In this document: positions 26,507-35,400 of the stretch, one piece after another
Numbering within the stretch: position 1 is the stretch's first letter
How the letters are laid out: every line of letters begins with the position of its first letter
Assembly: GCA_022794255.1 (NCBI GenBank)
Contig: JAAWEL010000083.1
Coordinates: forward strand, 1-64,000
Source: Lachnospiraceae bacterium
GTDB taxonomy: Bacteria; Bacillota; Clostridia; Lachnospirales; Lachnospiraceae
Length of the DNA: 64,000 nt
Reading direction: 5' to 3'
Notes under the pieces: generated by a model
Databases searched by the model: none
What the model was told of the DNA's origin: nothing
Seen by the model: the letters and a program-made list of their open reading frames with translations, nothing else
Made by a program: the position numbers and the translations under genes

Positions 26507-28008
26507 ATGGATGGATTAAACGAAAGAAAAAACTATCTGATAATTTTGCTTTGTATATTAGCGATAATTCCCATGGTTGCTATGGGCATATATTGTAGAC
26601 CTTTGGCTGACGACTATGGTGCATGTCTACAAACGCGTCCCGTTCTGGAAAATGGGGGGGGGTAGTCGAACTGATAAAGGCGGCGTTTGAGCATGTTTAT
26701 ATTATTTATAACTCATGGCAAGGAGTTTACACATCTGAGTTTTTGTTCTCTATATATCCGGGGTTGTTTAATGAAAAATACTATATTTTAACGCCGCTTA
26801 TTTTTACAATTATTCCTTTGGTTTTGGGGTATGCATCAATTCGATTGATGGATAAGTATCTGCTGAAAGAATCAAAGAGCTTTTGCCTTGCATTGACCCT
26901 TTTTATCGTGATGTTTTATCTGCTTTGGTTGCCCCATCCCAATGAGGGATATTATTGGTATTCGGGGGCGATTAACTATCTTCCATGGTTTTTTCTTTCA
27001 ATTTATAATATATGTTTGTTAATTGACCTATATCAAGTAAGTTTAAAATGTGATGTCAGCATACGCAAATACATAATATACACGATTGCAAGCTGTTTTT
27101 GTGGCTTTCTGATATCTGGAGCACATTTGTCAATAGCATTTGAAAATGTTCTTGTGATGCTATTGATCGAAGTGTTTTTTTTGGTTAAAGGTAAATATAA
27201 GATTGCTGTTATCCCATTGATTGTATGTATAGTGTGTTTTTATATCAATATATCTGCACCCGGTACTGCTGTCAGGAGAACTAATTTTACAGGAGAACCG
27301 CTCTTAAAATCAGTGGAGATGACACTTCAGAGGCTATATTATTGTATTTTTGAATATACTACATTGCATGTTGTGGTTTTTCTAATAGCACTGACACCAA
27401 TTGCAGTCAGAATAACAGAAAAGATAAAGACAATAATTAAGCAGTGGCATATTATAGCATCAATGGTAATCAGTTTTCTTTTGATGTGTGCAACAATAAT
27501 TATGCCATACTATTCCATGGGTTACTGGGGAGATGGAAGGTATGTAAATCTTGTATGGGTAAACCATATCTTCTTTTTATCATTAAACTATATCATGATA
27601 GTGATTTATTTATTGCAAAAAGATTGGTTTTCCGGCATTAAAGATATTGGTAGAACCGTGTCTGGCGGTAAATTGACCGTATTTACATGTATCGCTTTGA
27701 CGATAATTGTATTTATTCCCAAACCAGATACTTTTAATAATAAGTATGGATTTACTAGTGAATTGGGGTATTCAAACAGTATAAAAGCAGTTATAGAGAT
27801 TTCAAATGGATCCGCAGCACAATATGCAAAGGAACTGGATGAAAGGATTGAACTGTATAATGATGATTCAGTTGAGGAGGTGGTTGTAAGTTATCTGACA
27901 AGAAAGCCATATCTTTTATATTTCAGTGATCTCACATCTGATCCAACAGTTTTTCCTAATACTTCTGTCATCAAGTATTATGGGAAGAAGTCGGTTGTAG
28001 CACAATAG
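26507..28008 (+). CDS. Phase-variable GT-C-like membrane protein, OFF at G9
   Basis: The start is ATG 26507, with GAAAGGAG (26483-26490) upstream. It reads 52 codons (signal-anchor helix then CRPLADDYGACLQ, an acidic GT-C-like motif) into G9 at 26654-26662 and stops immediately. The rest (VVELIKAAFEHVYIIYNSWQGVYT... about ten helices) is open to 28008 in another frame. An internal ATG at 26623 could open that frame but skips the first helix and the ADDYG motif, so a working protein needs G10 or G7 (500 or 499 residues). It resembles DUF6056-like membrane proteins. A second switchable GtrC-type transferase is the favoured reading. Confidence 0.78.
26654..26662 (+). repeat. G9 homopolymer tract in GT-C-like gene 2
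   Basis: Nine G at 26654-26662, directly followed by TAG in the current frame, so translation ends there. The tract lies shortly after the presumed catalytic ADDYG motif. Confidence 0.9.
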
Positions 28009-28051
28009 AAAAGTCGCTTGTAACAGTAAGGATGGATTAGAGGTGAAAAGT

Positions 28052-28780
28052 ATGAAAAGAAACGAAATGCTATTTGTGGTTATTCCTGCATATAATGAAG
28101 AAGAAAACATTCCGAATTTATTAAGTAGTTGGTATCCTGAATTGCAGGTATGCATGGGTGAAAATGGGGATTTTCGTCTGATAATAATCAATGATGGCAG
28201 TACTGATAAAACATATGATATTTTACAAGAATTAAAGGCTACTTATGATAAGATTATTCCTGTTACCAAGATAAATGGCGGTCATGGCTCGGCTGTTCTC
28301 TATGGCTATAGATATGCCATCGAGAATGGTGCTGACTGGATTTTTCAAACGGATTCCGATGGTCAGACAAATCCGATGGAGTTTGCCCGGTTTTGGGAAA
28401 AGCGTAAACAATATGATGCGATCCTTGGAAATCGTGAAGTCAGGGGCGATGGACAGGGCCGAAAGTTTGTTGAAAATGTTGTTTGCTTTTTGCTTAGATT
28501 GTTTTTTGGAGTAAAAGTAAAAGATGCAAATGCTCCATTTAGACTGATGAGAGCAGAGCTGGTAAATAAGTATATTGGAAAGCTTCCGCAGGATTTCAAT
28601 ATACCGAACATTATGTTTACAACCTATTTTACATATTTTAGAGAGAATATCCTTTTCCTTCCTATAAGTTTCAAACCGAGGGAAAAGGGAACCAACACAA
28701 TCAACCCCCAAAAGATTATGAGAATTGGATGGAAAGCAGTTGGCGATTTCCAAAGGCTGCGGAGGGAAATGAATGATTAA
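28052..28780 (+). CDS. gtrB: GtrB-like undecaprenyl-phosphate glycosyltransferase (GT2)
   Basis: 242 residues. FVVIPAYNEEENIPNLL, LIIINDGSTDKTYDIL, INGGHGSAVLYGYRYA and WIFQTDSDGQTNP are the dolichyl-phosphate-mannose-synthase/GtrB signatures. KDANAPFRLMR and FKPREKGTNTINPQKI end the soluble domain. The two C-terminal membrane helices of typical GtrB are absent, so it is probably held at the membrane by an amphipathic end or by GtrA. It would make an undecaprenyl-phosphate-linked sugar for the two GT-C-like proteins just upstream. ATG 28052 after GAGGTG is preferred over GTG 28043. Confidence 0.83.
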   Translation: MKRNEMLFVVIPAYNEEENIPNLLSSWYPELQVCMGENGDFRLIIINDGSTDKTYDILQELKATYDKIIPVTKINGGHGSAVLYGYRYAIENGADWIFQTDSDGQTNPMEFARFWEKRKQYDAILGNREVRGDGQGRKFVENVVCFLLRLFFGVKVKDANAPFRLMRAELVNKYIGKLPQDFNIPNIMFTTYFTYFRENILFLPISFKPREKGTNTINPQKIMRIGWKAVGDFQRLRREMND

Positions 28781-29180
28781 GGCCCTTCTTATCAGATATA
28801 AAAGCTTTATTATGTATGCAGTCTTTGGAGTATTTACTACATTAGTAAATATGTTGTCGTACTATCTATGCTTTAATACCATTGGTATATCCAATGTTCC
28901 GTCAACAATTATTGCATGGATTCTCGCTGTAGTGTTTGCTTTTATTACAAATAAATTATGGGTGTTCGAAAGCAAATCTTTTGATTCAAAGATTCTGAAA
29001 CGTGAGATACCAGCCTTCTTTGGCGCAAGGATAGTCACGGGTATACTTGATGTTGTTATTATGTATATAGCAGTAGATGTAATGTTTTGGAACTCCACTG
29101 TTTGGAAAATGATAAGTAATATATTTATAATTATTATTAATTATATTGCAAGTAAGCTGATTATTTTCCAGAAGGGATAA
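28773..29180 (+). CDS. gtrA: GtrA-like lipid-linked sugar flippase
   Basis: 135 residues with four membrane helices. FIMYAVFGVFTTLVNMLSYY, FAFITNKLWVF and the final NYIASKLIIFQK are typical of the GtrA family. GtrA helps turn undecaprenyl-phosphate-sugar to the outer side. It overlaps gtrB by 8 bases and is the last gene before a strong terminator, completing a Gtr-like three-part module (A, B and two alternative C candidates). Confidence 0.88.
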   Translation: MIKALLIRYKSFIMYAVFGVFTTLVNMLSYYLCFNTIGISNVPSTIIAWILAVVFAFITNKLWVFESKSFDSKILKREIPAFFGARIVTGILDVVIMYIAVDVMFWNSTVWKMISNIFIIIINYIASKLIIFQKG

Positions 29181-29319
29181 AGATAAAAGGAATTTCCAAA
29201 ACCCAGGTAAATTTCTCATTGACATCCAGCCAATTTCATACTATCATTTAACCACAAACCTGTCACACACCAGTGTGCTGGAGAAAACAGGCGTGGATTT
29301 TGGGTAAGTAATACTTTTC

Positions 29320-29365
29320 GCCACACAACGATTACCGGTTTCGGGAGCGTTGTGTGGCTTTTTTT
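29320..29365 (+). terminator. Strong intrinsic terminator ending the A+T-rich capsule block
   Basis: GCCACACAACG (29320-29330) pairs perfectly with CGTTGTGTGGC (29348-29358) across a 17-base loop, and seven T follow. It separates gtrA from the MATE gene. Genes beyond it would need a new promoter or LoaP-modified polymerase. Confidence 0.9.
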
Positions 29366-29436
29366 ATGCCTCTGGGGTCTTTTCCCTGTGATTTTACGTG
29401 ATCCCGGAGGCAAATGAGACAATGAGGAGGAAAAAA

Positions 29437-30765
29437 ATGGAACAAACATTCATGAAGGAAAAACCGGTCTTGCCACTGGTGCTGTCCATGTCTCTGCCAA
29501 TGGTCCTCTCCATGATGGTAGCATCTCTCTACAATATTATTGACAGCTATTTTGTGGCGAAGATCAGTGAGGATGCCATGACGGCCCTGGCGCTGGTGTT
29601 CCCTGTGCAAAATCTTATCAATGCAGTCACCATAGGATTTTCCATTGGGATTAATGCGGTGATTGCCTATCATTTGGGAGCGAAAATGGAAGGGTTGGCT
29701 AACCGTGCCGCCACCTGGGGGGTGATCCTCTCCACAGTCCATGGCGTGATTCTCACAATTTTTTGTATTGGAATCATGCCACTTTTTCTGGGCATGTTCA
29801 CCTCCTCTTTGGTAATTACGGATTTGGCGCTTCAGTATTCACGAATTGTCTTTGGATTTGCGGTGGTCATTTCCTGGGGAATGGCATATGAGAAGATCTT
29901 TCAGTCTGTTGGGAGAATGTTTCTGACTATGATCAGTATGCTTGCCGGGTGTATTGCCAACATCATCCTGGATCCGATTCTGATTTTTGGATGGGGGCCA
30001 TTTCCTGAGCTGGGGATTGAGGGGGCGGCTTTGGCCACCGGACTGGGACAGACCGTCAGCCTTTGCATGTATCTGATCATCTGTCTGATAAAGCCGATTC
30101 CGGTAAAGGTAGGATATAAATATTTAAGCTGGGATAAGGGGATGGTGGCACGGCTGTATGGTATTGGAATTCCGGCCACTTTGAATATGGCTTTGCCATC
30201 TTTGCTGATCTCGTCTCTGAATGTGATTCTGGCGGCTTATTCCCAGGCCTATGTGACGGTGTTAGGAGTGTATTATAAGCTTCAGACCTTTTTGTATCTT
30301 CCGGCCAATGGGATTGTCCAAGGGATGCGTCCTTTAGTGGGATATAATTATGGAGCAAATGAGAAGGGGAGGGTGAGAGAAATCTATCAGGTGGCTCTTT
30401 GTCTGGCAGCGGGAATCATGGTGATGGGAACTGTTTTGTGCCAGACGGTGCCGGTGTGGCTTATGGGACTTTTTGCTACAAGCAATGAGACCATACAGGC
30501 AGGGGCAACGGCTTTGCGGATGATTAGTGTGGGATTTTTGGTGTCCTCGGTGTCGGTGATTTCTTCCGGGGCCTTAGAGGGCTTGGGAAAGGGTGGACCG
30601 TCCCTGATGATTTCCCTATTGCGGTATGTGCTTGTGATGATCCCGGCAGCTTTGGTGCTTAGCCGGTTTTTGGGCCCGGTGGGAGTGTGGCATGGATTTT
30701 GGGTGACAGAGCTGGTGACGGCTGTGGCAGCTTATTGGATTTACCGCAGCAAAACCGTTTCGTGA
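29437..30765 (+). CDS. MATE-family transporter
   Basis: 442 residues with about twelve helices. LSMSLPMVLSMMVASLYNIIDSYFV is the MATE opening; GALEGLGKGGPSLMISLLRYVLVMIPAALVL is typical near the end. ATG 29437 follows GAGGAGG by six bases. MATE proteins export cationic drugs or metabolites with Na+ or H+; being in the same superfamily as Wzx, a glycan role cannot be excluded, but the sequence is of the ordinary drug-exporter type. Base composition is clearly more G+C-rich than the genes before it. Confidence 0.88.
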   Translation: MEQTFMKEKPVLPLVLSMSLPMVLSMMVASLYNIIDSYFVAKISEDAMTALALVFPVQNLINAVTIGFSIGINAVIAYHLGAKMEGLANRAATWGVILSTVHGVILTIFCIGIMPLFLGMFTSSLVITDLALQYSRIVFGFAVVISWGMAYEKIFQSVGRMFLTMISMLAGCIANIILDPILIFGWGPFPELGIEGAALATGLGQTVSLCMYLIICLIKPIPVKVGYKYLSWDKGMVARLYGIGIPATLNMALPSLLISSLNVILAAYSQAYVTVLGVYYKLQTFLYLPANGIVQGMRPLVGYNYGANEKGRVREIYQVALCLAAGIMVMGTVLCQTVPVWLMGLFATSNETIQAGATALRMISVGFLVSSVSVISSGALEGLGKGGPSLMISLLRYVLVMIPAALVLSRFLGPVGVWHGFWVTELVTAVAAYWIYRSKTVS

Positions 30766-30880
30766 TGCTATTTTAGTGATAATAAGGTCAGACAGGAAAA
30801 GCTTTTGCTTTAAGGGATGAGCATTACCGGGAGTCATAAACAAAAACTTGTGTTTCCTGTGTTGGTATCATTTTAATGGG

Positions 30881-30909
30881 TTGAAAGCAGCCAGCGTTTG
30901 TGATATTCT
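30881..30909 (+). promoter_or_regulatory. Possible promoter of the second glycan cluster
   Basis: TTGAAA at 30881-30886 and TATTCT at 30904-30909 are separated by 17 bases. The predicted transcript would start about 20 bases before the ribosome binding site of the ABC ATPase gene. It would allow separate transcription of block 4. Confidence 0.4.
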
Positions 30910-30941
30910 TTAAGGAAAACAGAGGGAATGAGAGGAAAATC

Positions 30942-32294
30942 ATGCCGTTGGAGGAAAATGTGGAATATGCCATCCAGGTACAGGATGTGAGCAAGGTGTA
31001 TCGCTTGTATGAGAAGCCAATCGACCGTTTGAAAGAGTCACTGAGCCTGTCCCACAAGAATTATCATAAAGATTTTTTTGCCCTGAACGGGATCTCCTTT
31101 AAAGTGAAGAGGGGGGAGACGGTGGGGATTATCGGGACCAATGGTTCCGGAAAATCAACGATTTTAAAGATTATCACCGGGGTCTTGACACCTACGGCCG
31201 GGCAGGTTCAGGTGGCGGGAGTGATCTCGGCTCTTTTGGAGCTGGGCGCTGGTTTTAATATGGATTATACAGGGATTGAGAATATCTACATGAATGGAAC
31301 CATGATGGGCTTTTCCCGCAGGGAGATGGAGGAGAAGCTGCAGGATATTCTGGACTTTGCGGATATTGGGGATTTTGTGTATCAGCCGGTAAAGACCTAT
31401 TCCAGCGGTATGTTTGTGCGGCTGGCTTTTGCTCTGGCAATCAACGTGGAGCCGGAGATTTTGATTGTGGACGAGGCATTGTCAGTGGGGGATGTGTTTT
31501 TTCAGTCTAAATGCTATCGGCGGATGGAGGAGATACGAAAAAACGGCACTACCATTTTGATGGTAACTCATGATATGGGAAGTGTGATCAAATATTGTGA
31601 CCGGGTGGTGCTTTTAAATAAAGGAAGCTTTATTGCGGAGGGGGCGCCAGGCGCCATGGTGGATCTTTACAAAAAGATTCTGGCCAATCAGATGGAGGAG
31701 TTGCAGGAGGAATTAACCGAGATGACGGATTTTTCCGGTGGCATGGATGAAAAAGGAGAGGCGGACAGACAAAACCAGGGGAAGAAGCCCCGGGCGGGGA
31801 TGATGCGGGATCACCTGACCATCAATCCGTCCCGCACGGAATATGGGGACGGAAGAGCGGAGATCTATGATCTGGGAATGTTTGATGAGAGGGGGAATCT
31901 GACAAATCTTTTGCTTAAGGGAGAGTATTTTACTATTCGGGAAAAAATCCGTTTTCACAGAGAGATTCAGGCCCCGATTTTTACCTATACGATCAAAGAT
32001 AAAAAAGGCGCAGAGCTGTCGGGGACCAATACGATGTTTGAGGGAGCGGAGATTCATCCGGTAAAGGCCGGCGATGAGTATGAGGTCAATTTCCGGCAGA
32101 AGATGACCTTGCAGGGAGGAGAGTATTTGCTGTCCATGAGTTGTACGGGATTTGAAATGGGAGAGCATACGGTGTATCACCGGCTTTACGATGTGGCGAA
32201 TATTACGGTGATCTCCAATAAGAATACGGTGGGGGTCTATGATATGGAGTCAGAGGTGGAGGCGGTATACCATCCGGCGGAAGATGAAGGGTGA
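30942..32294 (+). CDS. Wzt/TagH-like polysaccharide ABC transporter ATPase with carbohydrate-binding-type C-terminus
   Basis: 450 residues. Residues 1-245 are an ABC ATPase: Walker A GTNGSGKST, signature YSSGMFVRLAFA, Walker B EILIVDEALSVGD, switch VTHDM. The subfamily (VKRGETVGIIGTNGSGKS; ISALLELGAGFNMDYTG) is that of polysaccharide and teichoic exporters. The last ~170 residues form a Wzt-C-like beta domain that in O-antigen systems recognises the chain end. No Wzm-type permease gene exists in the window, so the membrane partner must be elsewhere. ATG 30942 follows AGAGG. Confidence 0.88.
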   Translation: MPLEENVEYAIQVQDVSKVYRLYEKPIDRLKESLSLSHKNYHKDFFALNGISFKVKRGETVGIIGTNGSGKSTILKIITGVLTPTAGQVQVAGVISALLELGAGFNMDYTGIENIYMNGTMMGFSRREMEEKLQDILDFADIGDFVYQPVKTYSSGMFVRLAFALAINVEPEILIVDEALSVGDVFFQSKCYRRMEEIRKNGTTILMVTHDMGSVIKYCDRVVLLNKGSFIAEGAPGAMVDLYKKILANQMEELQEELTEMTDFSGGMDEKGEADRQNQGKKPRAGMMRDHLTINPSRTEYGDGRAEIYDLGMFDERGNLTNLLLKGEYFTIREKIRFHREIQAPIFTYTIKDKKGAELSGTNTMFEGAEIHPVKAGDEYEVNFRQKMTLQGGEYLLSMSCTGFEMGEHTVYHRLYDVANITVISNKNTVGVYDMESEVEAVYHPAEDEG

Positions 32295-32418
32295 AGTGTT
32301 TTTGGACAGGCAATTGGAAGCATTGCAGGCTGAACCGTGGGATGCATGGAAGGACAGACAAAATCTCTGAAAGAAGATATGGCCAGTTACAGACCGCCCA
32401 TAAGATGAGGAACAAAAT

Positions 32419-35400
32419 ATGAAGAGAATTGACGAAGAGATTCAGATGACTTTAAAAGCCTATGAAGGGAATATCCGGCAGGCGCTTGCGGACAATCACC
32501 GGTTGGATTATTTATATGCCCTCTCAGACGAGAGGGAGCTATTGCTGGAGTGGTATGATTTTGAGCCGGATGCCAGACTCTTGCAGGTGGGGGCGGATTA
32601 TGGTGCTATGACCAGGCTTTATCAGTCTATGGTGGCTCATGTGACAGTGCTAGACCCGGAGGAAGCATCCCTTGAGACTGTGAGGATGCGCTGCGCAGGG
32701 GCAAAGAATGTGGTTTATGTGCAGGATTCTCTGGCTGGTTATGGGGAGAGAGGGGAAAAGCCCTATGACTATGTGGTGATGATCGGAATGGAAAAGGCAC
32801 CGGATGAGAAGGATATCCAGGCAGCCAAAAAGCTTTTAAAGCCAGACGGGGTTCTGATTGTGGCTGCATCGAATCCTCTGGGAATGAAATACTGGGCGGG
32901 AACGAAGCGGGAGGATAATGGGCTGACAAAACAGCAGATAGAAGGATTGCTGGGGGGAGGAAGATTTTATTACCCCATGCCGGATTACCGGACACCGATC
33001 AACATCTATTCTGACGAATATCTGCCGAAGAGAGGGGATCTGACCCGGACAATCCCGGCTTACGACTATCCCCGGTATCATGTGATGGATATGGGGGAGG
33101 GATTTGATATCGTCTGTGAGGCAGGATTGTTTGATCTTTACGCCAATTCTTATCTGGTATTCTGGAGCAAAGAACCGGAGCGGCTTAACATGGCCAACCG
33201 CCGGATTTTCATCAAATATAATAAGACCAGAAAAGAAGCGTTCCAGATCAAGACCTGTATTTGCCGGGGAAGTGTAAATGATACCGGAACCAGGAAGGGG
33301 GAGCCATGCCAACTGGAAGCGGGCGGGACAAAGGAAGAATACAGACCGGGAATTGCCCAAGGCTGGTATGTGGAAAAGGCGGCTCTCAGCCTGGAGGGTA
33401 TGGGCCATATTTGGTCCTTTGAGGAAAAGCATCGCCTTTTGTCCGGGCAACACCGGGCTCTGAAGGTGGCGGCGCCCGAGTACCGGGATGACAAAAACGC
33501 GGCGTTTTTTCCCTATCTGACCGGGCAGACCTGGGCGGAGAAGCTGGGGGAGGAATTGTCCCGGGGAGAGATACCCTTAAGGCTTCTTGGAGATGCCATG
33601 GAACAGATCTATGATATGGAACCGGAATACCGGGGAGCATTTGTCCGGACGGAGGAATTTGCGGAGGTGTTCGGCCGAGGCCTTACGGAGGAGGAACTGG
33701 CTCTTTTGGAGGAGGATACCGCCTGCCGGGTTTCCAATATCGATGCCTTGTTTGAGAATATTTTGCTTACCGGGGACGGCAATTATTGTCTCGATTATGA
33801 GTGGGTGTTTACCTTTCCGGTTCCGGAGCATTTTGTCAAATACCGGATTCTCTATTATTTCTGTGAGCAGTACGGAAGCCTTATGGGGAAGGTGGGCACG
33901 GACGAGATTCTGGCAGCCTTTGATATTACCGGGGAAATGGTCCGGGTGTATGAGAAGATGGAGGTCAGCTTCCAGAATTATGTTCACGGGGAAAATCAGC
34001 AGCTGTATCTGGGCAATTATATGGTCAGCTCTCTGGGAAGCGAGGACATTCGCCGGGCGGAGAGTGATCTGGCCCGGGCAAGGGAGCGGATCGAGCAGAT
34101 GAAGATTCATGCCAGGGAAAAGGATGTGACCATCCGCAAGATGACGGAGGTGCAGCGGCTGACCAACAATCATGTGACTAACCTGGAGATTATGATTCAG
34201 GATCTGCGCCATGAGATAGATGAGATGGGGAAAACGCTTGCCTATTTAAACCGCCATGAGGCACTGTTGTTTAAGGCGAAACGAAAGCTGGGGGAGCAGG
34301 TGAACAAGAAGTATCCCCCCGGATCCCTGGATAGAAAGAAACTGAAATACAAAAAGGAATATTTACTTCACCCGGTCCGGTCGGCTAGACTGTATTCCAC
34401 CGAGGAGGGGAAAAATCTGCGGGACGGGGATTTTAATATTGGGGATATTTACCGGGAGCATGGGAAGCTTCGCTTTGAGCAGCAGGAGAATCCCCAGGTA
34501 TCTATTGTGATTCCGGTGTACAACCAGATTCACTATACCTATGCCTGTCTGCTGTCCATTTTGGAGCATACAAAAGATATCAGCTATGAGATACTGATTG
34601 CAGATGATGTGTCAACCGATGCAACCAGGCGCCTGGGAGATTTTGCGGAAGGGCTGGTGATCTGCAGAAATAAAGAGAACCAGGGCTTTCTGAAAAATTG
34701 TAATCAGGCAGCCGAAAAGGCCAGGGGAAAGTATATTATGTTTCTCAACAATGATACCCAGGTGACAGATGGATGGCTTAGCTCACTGGTTCGGTTGATT
34801 GAGTCCGATCATACCATTGGTATGGTGGGTTCTAAGCTGGTGTATCCTGACGGCCGGCTGCAGGAGGCCGGGGGAATTATCTGGAGTGATGGATCAGGAT
34901 GGAATTACGGGCGTCTGGATGATCCGGATAAGCCAGAATATAACTATGTGAAGGATGTGGATTATATTTCTGGTGCAGCAATATTGCTGCCGGCCTGGCT
35001 GTGGAAGCAGATCGGAGGGTTTGATATCCGGTTTGCTCCGGCTTACTGTGAGGATTCAGACTTGGCCTTTGAAGTGAGGCGGGCAGGCTATAGGGTAGTT
35101 TATCAGCCTCTTTCCAAGGTGATTCATTTTGAGGGGATTTCCAATGGCACAGATGTAGAAGGGACGGGGCTTAAGCGCTACCAGGTGGAGAACAGCCGGA
35201 AGCTAAAAGAAAAATGGGCAGCGGAGTTTGCCTGCCAGTGTGAAAACAATGGGAACCCGGATCCCTTCCGGGCCAGGGAGCGGAGCATGGGCAAACCAAT
35301 TATCCTGGTCGTGGATCACTATGTGCCCACCTATGACCGGGACGCCGGCTCCAAAACCACCTTCCAGTATCTGAAGATGTTTTTAAAGAAGGGCTATGTG

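Noticed and set aside
33577-34212. Long reverse-strand frame opposite the 1331-residue gene (and similar ones at 2762-3436, 53063-53665 and 54523-55275)
   Set aside because: All lie opposite well-supported genes, lack ribosome binding sites and show no domain.
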